Assembly: GCA_963682055.1 (NCBI GenBank)
Contig: OY821750.1
Coordinates: 29,892,402-29,956,401 of the forward strand
Direction: 5' to 3'
Length of the DNA stretch: 64,000 nucleotides
DNA from: Primula veris
Taxonomy: Eukaryota > Streptophyta > Magnoliopsida > Ericales > Primulaceae
A program made the position numbers and the translations under genes. A model generated the notes under the pieces. It saw only the letters and a program-made list of their open reading frames with translations. It was not told where the DNA came from and ran no database searches. Positions 32,453-56,300 of the stretch are shown piece after piece (the stretch's first letter is position 1; every line of letters starts with the position of its first letter).

Positions 32453-33897
32453 TAAAAAATAAAATAGATAACGATACAACAACCTGTCATGTAATTATTA
32501 CTTGTACTTTAGTAACTCTCTTCAAACGTTTTAGTTCCTGTTATCAATTTTTTTTCCTTAAAAAAATGAAAAGTTGAAATTACGCAACACACTTTCAACA
32601 ACTTCAATTGTTGCTGCTCTGTAAATTGTAATATTTGATAAAACAGCATTTCTAGATTTGGTGGCTGTGGAATCAAATATTTATTACTTTTGCCTCGTAA
32701 AGTGATTCTTTGTATGTGGCGCATTATACTACTGCCACTTGTGACATTTTTTTACTCATATTATTTCCGAAAATGGGTGTTGTGGGGTCAAGGAAATGGA
32801 AAACAGATCTAAGTAATAACATAAAATACTACTAAATCCATGTTTATAAGTAATTACTTTGTCACGATTTTTGTCGTTTTTAAAACACCTGCACCATCTC
32901 ATTTTCATCCACCTGTCAATGCTTTATAGCCTTTATTGCTCATTTACACCCGTTAACCATGTACAAATATTATACTCGACTTGGTCTCTCTTTCGTGTCT
33001 CTTTACTTATTTTCATTTAAATTTTAAATTTTCATAACTTGTTTCATAAATTTATAACATTTTATATTATATTGTATTCAAATTTTAAAACATTTGGACA
33101 TAATATTATTTTAGACAATTTTTCTAAAATCTAATGTTTAATTTACACTAATTTATACATTTATTCCAAAATAAATTACGTGTGTATTTTATTTTAAAAA
33201 TAATTATTATGAATAATTGTATAATTTTTTTCAAAATTTTAATTTTTTTTTAATAAAATAAGCAAGGGGCGTGAAAAAAAATAAAAAATAAAGATAAAAG
33301 ATTTGGAGTACAGTCAATCCTTTGGATTATTTTACACTTCCAAATGATTTTGAACTTTTCAATTTGACAGAATTTTTTATTACATAAATAGGAATCTGTT
33401 CCTTCATCTAACAGTGGTTGGGGGGTTTTCTCAGCTTCAAAGTGGTTGGAATTTTTTTTCATTTTTAATTAGGCAAAGGTGTTTTGGCTGGTGTATTTTA
33501 GTTAGTAATTAAAACCTCCGTATTATAGTATTTAAGCACTTCTTATAATTTAAAGAATGATCCCAAACAGGATTCTATGTTCTTGACTTTTAAATACTAC
33601 TTATAAGTAAATTTCTTTAATTTATATAAAATGAAACATATGAATGTGTAGCCAATGTTAGCCGCTTAAAACAAACATAATGGGAAAAGAGATACTTACA
33701 AAATCATTGTTACAAATAAGCACACTTGGTACATTTTCTTACAACACATGTACACAACACTAGCATTAAAACTTACAAATAACATAACAAAATAAAATAC
33801 ACCTTTGAAGAAAAAAGAAAACCATCAATGTAAATGAAACCCAATTTTAGAAAATCTTTTGAAAAGGGAATTACAGTATATATTATCCTAGATAGAC
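32453..33897. other. Intergenic DNA between the MULE and the kinesin gene
   Basis: AT-rich, no gene recognised. The last few hundred bases should hold the kinesin 3'UTR and poly(A) region, since the stop codon is at 33898-33900. Confidence 0.45.
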
Positions 33898-44146
<10,249 letters not shown>

Positions 44147-46162
44147 AACTCTTTTTCTCTCGCTCTATAAATTATTTTAATTGCTTTTTTTTTTTTTGAA
44201 TTTTGTTGGTTTGGTGAGATGGGTGTTTTTAGAGTAGGAAAGGGGGAAAAGGGGGTGGGTTTTTTTCAAACTTTTGAAAAAGAAAGCCCTACCACTCTCA
44301 ATGTTTCTTTATATTTGTGATTAAACTTTTCATTTTCACCCTCAGTTTCTATATTATTTTAATTTTAGTCCTATGTAACCTTTGATAAAATGACACGAGT
44401 TTGTGTGTCCGACATAACACAATATACGCACACGTGAAAGTGGTAAATTTCTTAAAATTTAGGACAGAACTCGGTAAGTATACGATACTTAATATGATAT
44501 ATAGTTTCATATATGTGACATATTTTTCTACTTAAATGAACAACAATAATTTGGCATGTATATTTAAAATAGAGTTTTTGTTTTTATAAACTTCAAAATC
44601 GTGCTATTGGGATTGTATAAAGATGCATATTATTTCAAAGTACTATTTTGATCTAAGTGTTATAAAACATGTCAATTGATTTGTTTATTGACATGTTTAT
44701 GTTAAACTTACATTTTTATATACAACACTTTGGATGATTTAATTAATAATTCAAATTTAATTCATTTTTTAAGCACATTGTTGAACTGTGTCTGAATGAC
44801 AAGTCAAACTGGTTAACAGAAAAATCATACCAAGCATGCCAATATGTCGTATCGGATACCTCACTGGCCGTGTTAACTGAGGTGTCCGACGTGTGTATAT
44901 GCCCGACACGTGTCTGACTCTTAAAGAAAACGTGTGCTCGTGTATCATGGTATGTAACCTTTATATACATTTATTTTTTGCTAAGAGAGTGGTAGTACTC
45001 ACAAGCATTCTATTGATCATAAACAAATTGCATACCTTATAATGACCCTATATTAGCATATTAAAGTGCATTTAATGATAGAAGTATGTTTTATAACTAG
45101 ATATTTCATTATAACCGATAAACGAAATGTACGTTTTCACTAAATAATGGTTATATATCATAAACGAAATGTTTCATTATCATTTATAACCGATAAACTA
45201 AATGATACATTATAATCTAGATTGATCTTTTTAAAAATGATCATTTCCCCCGAAAATACTTCTCTCATTCAAATATCTATATCATTCATCAGGCAAAGAA
45301 AAGAAAGCGAACACAAATATCGTCTCTCATAGGTTAAAGAAAAATAATCTTTTAAGTCTTCTACATATTTTAGAGTTTTTTTTTTATTTAAAAAGTCCAT
45401 ATTTCTTTTTTTACTCCGATTTTTTAATTGAAAATTTGGAACCCTTAGATCCTTTAAATCTTCATACGGAATCGCACAAGCGGAAACCTGACCGTTTTAC
45501 CCATTTAGGATTTTCCTCCAAGTACTAATTAACTTCATCTGATTTTGAATTGTCTTTTACAAAATCAGATATGAAATCCAGTACAAGGAGAATCGGCTTG
45601 TTAAATGGTCTTTGGACGTCAAAGAACATGTGTATTATGATCATTATTGATTCTAATTTGGAATGCAGTGTTAAATAAGACAGACGACTAGTTGGCCGAA
45701 AAACCGAAAAAGTACTTATATTTTATGCACGGGAGGCTCTTATAAGTACTACAAGTTTACAAGTGATAAATTGTTACTTTTGTATATACTAAATATTTTA
45801 CACAAACAAGTGCAATTTTGAATTGTAAATAATTTGTTTCAAAGTTATAGAAATAATAATCTTTCAAAATTTTATTACAGTATATAATTTACCATTTAAA
45901 TTATACAATTATGTTTTGAAATAGTAATTCATTTTAATCATGTTCAGTACATGTTATTAACCGGTTAAAATTGCATCGGGTTTGGTAAAACATAGTGATT
46001 AACATTTCATTTGTTATTTCCAACTTTCTTTACTATCTTTACTATTCCCGCCTAAAAAATCCACGGTCAGTATATTACAGTGCTCCCCTCCATTTCTGAG
46101 CCACTATACACAAAACAAAACATAAATAAATATATACAGAAAAAGAAAGAAAGAAAGAGAAA
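44147..46162. other. Shared upstream region of two divergent genes
   Basis: About 2 kb between the kinesin start (minus) and the membrane-protein start (plus), expected to hold both promoters. A GTCCGAC/GACACGTGTC-rich patch at about 44840-44935 looks like a decayed repeat. Partly repeated AACCGATAAACGAAATG motifs occur at 45110-45200. No discrete TATA box was chosen. Confidence 0.4.
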
Positions 46163-46780
46163 ATGAAGGGAGCATCCAAAGTGCTAATGGGAACTACCCT
46201 AGCAATAGCCATTGCTCTTTCCATAGTCCTTATTTTTGTCCTCGTCCTCCTCGTCGAACTCTATTGCTCCCTCTTATTTAATCGTCATCGTAAAACCCTA
46301 CCAAATATCACCAATGACAACACCGTCACTCTTCCTGCGCCAGGCGTACTTTTAAACGCGCCAAGAAGTATCTTTTACCCAATCGAAAATAATAATAATA
46401 ATAACGATAATAATAGTAGTAATAACCTAGACCTTGAAAATAACCAGAAACAAATACTAGAGTCCCCGAAAGAGCACTTGGTTTACATTTGTAACCCAAT
46501 GTACGATAATGAGCATACATGTCACACTCCTTATGAGACTCCAGAGTCGTCTCCGTCTCGTTTGTATTTGGATGAGGAAGAAGAAATGGAAATTATGGAA
46601 TATGTGTATGTATGCATAGATTCGCCGGAGTTGAAGCCTATGGAGAAGCTGCAAGCTGAGGCGTGTTCGGTATCTTTGAGGGATGCTAGCTCTCTTGCCA
46701 CGTCACCTTCTGGGAGCGATACGAATACGAATAACGGGGTGTCGACGACGGTGTCTGGGTCGCCTAGCACTTCGTGGTGA
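46163..46780 (+). CDS. Single-pass membrane protein of unknown function (205 aa)
   Basis: An intronless frame from the ATG at 46163 to a TGA. One strong hydrophobic segment (about residues 10-34: AIAIALSIVLIFVLVLLVELY) follows a short charged start, then a basic NRHRK stop-transfer stretch, giving a signal-anchor topology with a cytosolic C-terminus. An Asn-rich tract with an AAT-repeat basis (about 72-92), an acidic DEEEEMEIMEY patch and a Ser/Thr-rich tail (SPSGSDTN...SGSPSTSW) follow. The membrane anchor resembles those of ATL ubiquitin ligases, but no RING-H2 or other domain is present. A GA-rich leader (GAAAGAAAGAAAGAG) precedes the ATG. Codon use and length suggest a real gene; the function is not recognised. 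Confidence 0.7.
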   Translation: MKGASKVLMGTTLAIAIALSIVLIFVLVLLVELYCSLLFNRHRKTLPNITNDNTVTLPAPGVLLNAPRSIFYPIENNNNNNDNNSSNNLDLENNQKQILESPKEHLVYICNPMYDNEHTCHTPYETPESSPSRLYLDEEEEMEIMEYVYVCIDSPELKPMEKLQAEACSVSLRDASSLATSPSGSDTNTNNGVSTTVSGSPSTSW

Positions 46781-49225
46781 ATTATGTAAGGGGTGTTTTT
46801 GTTATGTTTTGGAGTTTAGGGGGATTTTATGAAATTAGAGTTGAAGATGTATCAGTAGAGTATCCAAAGTAGAACCTGTTTGTTTTGTACTATTTTTATG
46901 GTTAATTACTGTTTGATTCTTAGCGTTCCGAAAAAGTCTATTTGGTCCTTTGAATTTTCAATTTTAATGGTAATGGTAAGTAATGAACTTCATCCTCTTT
47001 TGAAAAAGTGACGAGGAAACTTGTCAGAAATGAAAACTCATAACAAGTGAAGTGTAACTTTCAGTTTCAGAGTAGATTGGTCTTTTAGTTTGCATTTTTT
47101 GCTATTAAAATTAAATTTTGCACAATAACTCAATTATAGATCATAGAGGCAGAGCCGCCATAGTAGTATGAGCGTAAACTGCTCCTTTACTTAGGCGCCA
47201 ACAAACCGAAAGGCGTTGTAAAAATCGCAAAAAACTACATTTTCTTTAAATAAATTGTTTCGTGTTGATAAGGTAAATAGGTCTTCATTTTCGTTTCCTA
47301 ATATGTTTCAAGACAAACTTTGCTTTTTATACTATAACCGGATTATATACATTTTTTCTTTTATTCTTTTCTTGAAAATATTGTTGTCTATTTTCGGATA
47401 AAGGTAAAAAGGTCTTCAATTTATTTAGGACTGAGGTGCGAAATTGTTAGGACCGGCCATGCATAGAGGTAATAAGGTAATACCTTGGGAAATTAACCAT
47501 TAAAGATCAATAATACAAACTTATTGAGCGAAAGCCTAAACTAATACTATAGCTTAAATCTAACGGGCAAATATAACTTTAAATTTAGAAGTTTAAAATT
47601 ACAAAATTAAGACTCCTTAATGATGATGAAGGAGGCTAATTTTGTTTTAAGCACTACTACTTAGTTAATGGTATTTGTTTTAGGGATGTTTTTTATTTTA
47701 AAATTTTGTCTTGTTCTAATAGAGCATCCAAGGAAAAAGTAGATTAATCTGCTTGTTTTTGATAATTTGCGCGTGATTGTAATATTGTAGGCTCACTGAC
47801 CCAAGCCGTGCTCATTTTTAAGTCCAAAGTTTCTATTTTGTCCTCTTTTTTAGTCTTTTTACATGTAAAAACTAAAAAGCATAGACCAATGTTAAAGTTT
47901 CGGTTCACTGTGCATGTTTGACATCAATTTTTTTTTTATCTTTTTTACTTTTTTATTTTATTTTAAAAAACCACGTGCCTTTGTTATCACTGTTTTTTTT
48001 TATCTTTTAAAAATCTAGATTTTTGAGAAATATAACTAGAAAAGCTAAAAGCAAAAAAGTCACACATTTTGAAGATTTTGATAGATTTCTCGCCACAATT
48101 TTAATAATTTAAATGAATATTGATCTTATATCAACTAAAACTTTATTCGTATACTTGATGTGTTACTTGCTCATTTAAATATGCTATTTTTAAAATTTAT
48201 CAAAAAAATGTCTTATAAAGTTATTTTGATTGAAAAAGTAAAAGGTTATTAGTTAATGTTAAAAATCAATATGTTTAAAGTTAGTTTTTTAAAGTTTTTG
48301 CAAAACAACTCAGGTATATTTTGAAAATCAAGTTTTTTTTCTACTATTTTTTGAAAGCAATTCTTTAACTGAAAAAACTGATATCAAATGGACCAATATA
48401 TCAAACACACTGTCTATATATTTTCCCTTGTACTATTAATTGTACCAATTACTATCAAGTCTTTAAAATTAATATTTTTTGCTATTTTGGTCTTTGGATA
48501 GAAAGCCATAACAATAAGATCCATAACGATTGATTAGTCTGTGACTTTAGAGTAAATTACTCCTTTTGTAGCTTTTGTCTTTGATATTTTCTACCATTAT
48601 GACCAGTGACTACAATAACATTTACTACTACATACTGGAGATTGGAGAAGTACAAATAAATTTCTATATTGGGGGAAATATGCCAAATTTTTTAAATTTG
48701 AAACTAAAGTTTTATTGATTGATATTATCATGACCAAATAAAACTCCAATGTAACTATGGGAACAATTATATTATAATCACCCGTGATAGAAGTATCTTT
48801 TCCTTTGAGGCTTTTAACGAAGGCTTTTTCTGATATCAATGAGGAGAAAAAAACAAGAACTTACTTTAGCTCGTGAAACTTACTTGAAATTATATATTAC
48901 ATTTGGTACGAAATTGTTTGACAACACCTATTTTTTTGTAGGTATATTGTAATTTTTCTTATAACCTTGAAATGATTTATTTATTATGTATGTACTTGTA
49001 TGTCCATGCTAAACGAGTTCATTAGACTAGCATTGACAGGAAAAATAATAGTGGTTAATTACTACATATTGCTTTATTTACAATCACTTTTATATCTAAG
49101 CAATTGAATTTATTTATAGATATGAAAGACCATGGCAGTTCCAAGGGTAAGGTCATCAAAGTTTGAGACTTGGACAACCGAAACCCGAAAAAATTTAAGA
49201 ACAACAAAACTCAATAACAAAAACA
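46781..49225. other. AT-rich intergenic DNA
   Basis: The first few hundred bases should be the 3'UTR of the upstream gene. Around 47149-47460 CAGAGCCGCCAT and TTAGGACCGG motifs suggest a decayed transposon. No gene recognised. Confidence 0.4.
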
Positions 49226-49690
49226 TAATTATAAATCTGTTTCTATTATCAATATATATTCCAACACTTGATTACATGAAGGTGTGTAGTTTAATAAATG
49301 ATGGTATCTTCGTTTAGTTTCATACCCCTAGACTAGAGTTCAAATCTCAACTATTACAATTTTTTTTCTATATCTATTATGCAATATTAGTAACAATGAG
49401 TAACAAAAAAATTCATCGCCTTATGCATGTCATAAGTGTGGTTGCTATGTGAAAGACATTCTTGATAAACCTATGTTTGATTTAAATGGGAACAAATAAT
49501 TATAAATCTGTTTCTATTATCAATATATATTCCAACACTTGATTACATAAATGTGTGTAGTTTAATAGATGATAGTATCTTCATTTAGTTTCATACCCCT
49601 AGACCAGAGTTCAAATCGAACTATTACAATTTTTTTTCTATATCTACTATGCAATATTAGTAACAATGAGCAACAAAAAAATTCATCGCC
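49226..49690 (+). repeat. Direct duplication of a 195-bp SINE-like segment
   Basis: The copies at 49226-49420 and 49497-49690, about 270 bp apart, are nearly identical from AATTATAAATCTGTTTC to AAAATTCATCGCC. Each contains TAGTTTAATA and, about 45 bp later, AGAGTTCAAATC, loosely like pol III A and B boxes of a tRNA. A tRNA-derived SINE is possible, but the boxes are weak. Confidence 0.6.
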
Positions 49691-50186
49691 TCCGTAACAA
49701 ACAGAAACGTGACAAATCGTAAATTTCTGTCTTGTATAATTAAGACTTTAGGAGTATTAATATAATGTACGTACTTCACTACCAAGTACTAGCTACTACC
49801 AAGTTTTATTTCAAAGTGATGAAGAAAACTCGGCTATTCGTTGAAGTCCTTGTGAGTGTTGGGATTGTGAATTTATGTATAGATCGAGACGGTTCAGTAA
49901 AATCTCTAATTTTTGTAATTTTCTACATCCATTTATGTATTGAATAGTGGCTAATTTTTTTTATCCTTTATATATATATAGGTCTGTGAGCCGGTTGTCC
50001 ATTTTCTATAAGGACAACTCATGTTTTACTTTTTTCTCTGCAAACTTGGGCTTCTTTATAAATTTTGGCCATACACTATAATAATATTCCCAAGTTTCAT
50101 GAGGTCAAAGGGACACAAGGTTTTATGAATTCAGTATGAACTTATATCGAATAAAGGTTTTATGAATTATGAGTATGTATTTGCGG

Positions 50187-50315
50187 AACTACAAAATAAT
50201 ATTTGATTTAGTGAGAGTTAAAAACTGTCACAAACTTGTCGCTAATTTAAAAAGCTGTCACAAATCTGTCGCGTAACAAAAAATAACGTCACTAATCCCG
50301 TTGCTATTTTTTTAT
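50187..50315. mobile_element. Degenerate CACTA-type terminus
   Basis: AACTACAAAATAATATTTGA followed by AAAACTGTCACAAACTTGTC repeats the start of the element at 1664, with the first base changed and an internal deletion before GCGTAACAAAAAATA. Third copy of this family in the window. Confidence 0.7.
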
Positions 50316-51879
50316 TTTATTTTTGTAACGGGAGACATAAATTTGGCTAGTCTTCTACTATTAATTAAGTCTATTATAGTAAACAAGCCAAGTTAATTAT
50401 TAACGAGTATAGCCAGTCTCATGTTTTTCTTTATTTATTTGTAAGGAACAAAAGATTATTGCAATAGTGGAAATGCGAGAGGTACGATTTTTCAAAACTA
50501 ATTAAGTACTCTTGGTGAAAAGAATGCTAATTTTATGTTTGTAAAGTTACTTGAAATTTGATATATGCAGTTGAGTGAGTAGCTAGTAGTTACCATAAGT
50601 TGTGGTAACTACTAACTAATCAATCGACTACATGCATAGTTATAATTAAAAGCATTCACGTTAGAAATAAGAACTTTTTATGGCTATAAATCATATCCGA
50701 GGCGAAAATCAACCTCTAATAATTAACTTACCATTCACATGTTAACTTTAATGTGTATTTACAACATACCTCACATTGGACTTATTAGTTCTAAGTTCTA
50801 ACTATCAAACACATATAGATGTACCATATATTATATTATATTGGGAATAATGTATTATATATTATGATGACTGTAAAGATCAGTTTTCATTCATTTTATA
50901 TGTAGTTAACAAAGTCATAAGAATTCAACTAATTTGTAGTGTAAATGTGACCATGTATGGTAAGTAAAGAAATAAAAGTATATAGTCAAAATTGTTCAAT
51001 TTTTTTTTCTCCCTATTATGAAAGTGAAAATTGGAAAAGATAAATAAATAAATACAAATTTCGAATTCTGTTTAATTAGAAAGTTAATTGATGAATTGAA
51101 CACATTTAATAACTCTTGTACGAATAAATAAATGATTTGTATTCAACACATTGCAAAGATAATTTAAGTAGACATTGGAAATAAATGTACCTTAAAAACC
51201 TATAAATGAGATATTTGTAGTCAGTATCTTCTCCGTGTATAAGTATAATTAGCCACTAACACTAATTTATGAATCAACTCTTCCGCTGTATAGACTCATA
51301 GCTTGTGCAAGGATGAAACTCCATAGTCCATAGAGGTTATGATTAAATCCAATTGTTGTAAATCTTTAATGAAGGCTATATTTGACACAATAGTGGATAT
51401 TGGATTGTAATAAATCGGATTTTCGTAAAAAAATATCGGTGTAAGAAGAAATTATTGTCCCATATCATCTAGATATATGAGTATTTATATGGTATACTAG
51501 TAATCGTTACCCACGCATTGCGTGTACGATACGTAGTGACATAGATATTATCCCGACAAATAAAATTAATATTTAAAAAAAAATTAAATATCGAATTATT
51601 AAATATAATTAATTAACAATCGTATATAAAGAGTAACATAATGTTTTACTCTTATAAAAAATACATAACGATTTTGTTTGGAATATAAATGTATGAAAAA
51701 TAACATTTTTAAGTTATTTATGCATTTGAATTGAGTGATGACATTTAAGAGTAATTACAATAGTAGAGTGATGATATTTTTGAAAAATTTGGGCAAAATT
51801 GGACAACCTCAAAATGTTTGGGTTGACTTATATTAATAGTATGATAAGCTAATAAAATCCTTCTTACTATCTATCACCA
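50316..51879. other. AT-rich intergenic DNA
   Basis: Nothing recognised beyond a CCACGCATTGCGTGTACG-like motif near 51512. Confidence 0.4.
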
Positions 51880-51996
51880 ATGCCTTTTAAAGTCGTGCAG
51901 CCCGAGAATCGAGCACGAAATCTGGACAAAACGGACAATATTTGTGATAGTAAGCAGATAGTGACATCCTGTTTGAAGGACCGGATCGTTACAACA
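51880..51996 (+). mobile_element. Cassandra LTR fragment lacking the 5S domain
   Basis: CCTTTTAAAGTCGTGCAG matches the LTR part before the 5S domain at 22108. The end GGACCGGATCGTTACA and GCGGACAATATTGTTGATA-like middle match the part after it. The 5S promoter boxes between them are missing, so the fragment is an internally deleted, old LTR. Confidence 0.6.
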
Positions 51997-53160
51997 ATGG
52001 TACTCTCCTTGCATGTTTAACATTGTGGTTTAACAATTAAGTGAGTCTTAAATGTCGTGATTGCCTGGTGTCGTGAACGTTGAGATTTTGGAAAGCAGGT
52101 TTCCGTGTTAATTAAGTGACACATTGTCGAAGAAATGCTAAAATGCAAGTAATTACCCCATCCAGGATGAGTGTTTTGCTTATAACATGTTCATGTATAA
52201 TATTTATCTTGCAAATAACTTTGATGTATATAGTAAATCACTTTTGCAAACAATCCCAAAACCAACTTGTTAACGTTGTTTTATACTTATCTGGTCCGTC
52301 AAATTTTATTTATAAACCGTTATGTTCGATTTTTTAGCGACTCTTTTAGACCGAATGCTCATATATATAATATTTTTTGACAAGATATGTAAACAAACAT
52401 GTTTAAAATTTTTAATTGCACCCACTTCCTTGTTACAACAAGAAACCAATTATCATTAAAAAAAAATCAATTATAAAAAAAGGACCATGTATGCAATTTC
52501 CAAATTAAAATTGGCACTTATCTGAAAAAAATTTAAAAAATTATGATAGTTAACTGCAAATCTCTAACAAAAATATCACTCATTCCCTTCCCAGATTATT
52601 TTCATGCTTTAAAAATTACCCATATTAAGTGGACAAAGTAATGATATATATTTTTTAATGTTTGTTCCAATGTTTATCTTTTAAACAAATATTTACTTAT
52701 AAAACATGATTGGATCATGGTATATATGTAATTGCAAAATATTGGACTTACTAATTATGAAAAGTAGACCATAATTTAAAAATTTTACGGTTCTCCGCAA
52801 TAGTGGACTATTAGAAGGGGCACGGAGTAAATAGTAGTTGTTTGGAAAACTCACATACTATTTGGGTCTAATTCTCATTTCATCGTATATAAAATATAAA
52901 TGATTCCGTTGATATGTAAGATTAAATGTATCACTTCTTTTTTGTTTTGATATTTAAATTGTATTTTTATTTAATATTTTTGGATAAAATTTATGGTGCT
53001 TACGTCAATACAAAAACTTAAGTGCACTAACTTCGTCAGCTCATAGAGATTAATTCAGAGAGAGAAAGTCATATATAACAATATAACATAATATAATATA
53101 ATATAATATAATATACTACATATATACATATATTAATATATATATATAGAGAGAGATAGA
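51997..53160. other. AT-rich DNA upstream of the CID gene
   Basis: No gene recognised. A (TATAA)n tract at 53083-53115 and a long TA-rich stretch lie just before the likely transcription start, so they may form the core promoter. Confidence 0.4.
53083..53115. repeat. (ATAAT)n microsatellite
   Basis: A pentanucleotide run in the core-promoter area of the CID-type gene. Confidence 0.85.
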
Positions 53161-53168
53161 TAGATTTG

Positions 53169-53176
53169 TGACGTCA
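53169..53176 (+). promoter_or_regulatory. TGACGTCA bZIP/CRE-type site next to a telo-box
   Basis: A perfect TGACGTCA palindrome, the classical target of TGA-type bZIP factors. An AGGGTTT telo-box motif, common near the start of plant translation-related genes, lies at 53195-53201. Both are just upstream of, or in, the first non-coding exon, which ends with donor GGAG|GTGAGT at 53220. Confidence 0.5.
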
Positions 53177-53309
53177 TCGATCAACGTATCAGTTAGGGTT
53201 TCTCCGATCGTTTCTCGGAGGTGAGTTTTGATCGTTTATTTATTATATATATATATATATATATACTGTTTAATCGCTGTTATTTTGATATTGTTTAAGC
53301 TTGTTATTG

Positions 53310-56300
53310 ATTTGTAGGTGTGATATTTCGAGGTGATTAGTCGGTTATATATATTTTATTTAGTTGTGATTATACGAATGTATATTTTATAACAATCGCT
53401 CACAAGTAAGGTAAATTTTGAAAATTATATTATTTACGTCAGTTTATTTATTTCTAGATGTTTTATCAGCTAAGTAAATTTATTCAGTTGTGATTAAGCT
53501 TGTTATCTATTTGTAGGTGTGATATTTCGAGGTGATTAATCGATTATATATGTTTTATTTACTTGTGATTATATGAATGTATATTTTATAACAATCGCTC
53601 GCAAGTAAGGAAGTTGAAAATTGAAATGGATGTCTAATTTGGTTATAAGATGATTTTTCGAAAATTATATTATTTACACTGATGTGTTTATTTTGAGATG
53701 CTTTATCAGCTAAGTAAATTTATTCAGCGGTAAATATATAAATTTATTAGAGTATTTTGACTTGTGATCTTGAAAACTGAAATATATGAATGTAAAATCA
53801 GTTTATAAGATGATTCTATAAAATTATATATTTGCGAAATGACCTGTCATTTTGCCAGTTTTTTGTATTTGAGTGCCGATTAGCAATTTCGAGTCGTTTT
53901 CGTGGTTGTTTATCTTATAATGATCGATTTAATATCATTATTTTTGTCCTATTTCGAGATGATCAATTAGATAAGTATATCCATACACCTGTAGATATAT
54001 AAAATGTATATTCTACAAATTACACGAGAGACGAAATTTTATCAGGTGCTTTTGACTTCCGAGCTCTAAAATCGGAACGGATTGTTGCAAAATCTTTTGA
54101 TTATGAAATTTAGTGAGAATTTACCATCTTGTAACTATATAAATGTAATTTTGCAATTTAAGCTTGTTACTGATTATGTGTCTATCAGCTACAATTATTT
54201 GTTCACTTGTAATATAAAAACGTATAATAAGTTCACTTGTAATGAAATTTGATCATTTGATAAGAAGTTTTTTGAATATTATTTGTGTATGTAATGATTT
54301 ATCTGCGTAATGAGGTGTCGGCCCAAGTTTTGTGTATTTGAGCGCTAATTTTGCAATTTTGAGACAATTCAGTGGTATTATGTACATGTAGATTTATGTA
54401 TGTTAAGCACTACTAGTAGATTTTATTAACTGGATTGCGTTAATAAAATTGAATAAATTTAGAACTGGTTTGCAGATCATTTGGAAGAATTTTAAGAAAA
54501 AAAGAGAAAATGAATCCTCTATTAGGTTCATATATTGGCACTGAATATGTACTTTAAATTAGCAGGTAAAAGTAGTTCTCATATGAGTTCTGATCTATAC
54601 ACTAATTCATTTCTGCTTTATTTTATATCTTAAATAGCTGCTATGTGATATCTGATTAAACGTGTTATTGACTATGGTGTGATATTTCGAGATGAATGTA
54701 TAATCTAAAACTGCATACGAGAAATGGCTTTATATCAGAATTTAATAAAATAGATGTTGGGAGATTCGATTCGTTTCATCGGTGTTATGTACATGCAAAG
54801 TTATATATGTTAAGCTCTACTCGAAGATTGAACAGTTGTTAAACCAATAGATTAAATTTAGAAGTGGTCTACTTTTGATTTGGAACAAATATCAAGAATA
54901 AGGAGAAAATGAAATTTTTATTTGCTTCGTAGTATGGCACTGTTTAAACAAAATAGTAGGTAAATTTAGTTCTCATGTGAGTTTTAATTTAAACACTGTT
55001 ATTTTCTGCCTTATATATACTGTCTAATAGTTGATATATGTCGACTATGCAAGCCTGTGTTGAATAACTTGGATTATCGTGTGCTATTTCGAGACGCTCA
55101 ATCAGCTAAGTGTGTTTATTAACTTGTAAATATATGAATGCATCTAGCAATCTGACAAGAATAATGAAATTTTAAGAGAATGGGTTGGCGTCTGAACTTG
55201 AAAATGAAAAGGATGGTTGTCAAATCGGTTGATGCTAAGATTTTGGAAAATTTTATCCGTATGCATGTAATAATATATTAACTGAATAACTTACCAAAAA
55301 AAATATATTAACTGAATAACACGTTGATTGCATGTTTTGTGTATCTGAGCACCATTTTTGCAAATTTTAAAGTCTTTTTGTGGAGTTTCCTGTAAAAAAA
55401 TGGATGGTTGTCAATCGGTTGATAAGAGTACTTCTGGAAGATTTGGTTGGTATGTAATGATGTGTTGATTGCAAGTTTTGTGCATTTGAAAACCAGTATT
55501 GCCATTTTGAGTCATTTTCATGTATGTTATTTGTAGGAGAAATTTATGTATGTCAAGCACTATTTTATGATTAAGTTTTCTTGATTCCTGCATGAAAAAG
55601 CGTAAATTCAGTTGAGTAAATTTAGAAGTGGTTTGCAGATCATTCAGAAGAATTTAAAGAATAAAGGGAAACATAGATTTCTTTTCAGTTCATATACTGG
55701 CATTGAATAAGTAATTTATAGTTCTCTTGTGAGTTCTCATGTAGAAGCGAATTGATTCAGTTATATATTTACCGTTTTATTGTTGCTATATGATAACTGT
55801 TTTAAGCTTGTGTTAGATTATAGGTGTGCTTTCTCAAGATGCTCGATCTGCTTCGGAAAGTTGTTTACTTTTAAATTATATGAATTCACAAGTAATGAAA
55901 ATTTATCAGAATAATTTGACTTCTGATCTTGAAAATTGAAACGGATAATTGTTAAACCTCTGATAACTGATAAGAAGGTTTTTATTTTATTTTATTTGTA
56001 TGTGATGCTATATTTACGTAATTATGTGTCGATTGCTTGTGTAATTGAGTGCCGATTTTGCGATTTGAGTCATTTTTATGTTATTCTTTATAATCTAAGC
56101 GAGTACTTGAGCGTCGATTTATAAACGGATATAGGTTTGCTATCAGCTGTTTCGAGATGATCAATCAGCTATGTATAATTCTTCACTTGTAAATATTTGA
56201 AATTTTATCATAATTGACTTCTGATCATGAAAACTGAAACAAATAGTTGTCAGTTCTGCTGACAAGAAGATTTGGGACATTATACATGCATGCAATGTTA

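Noticed and set aside
46326..46770. Antisense genes opposite the membrane-protein gene
   Set aside because: They are mirror frames of a Ser/Asn-rich coding sequence and lack their own signals.
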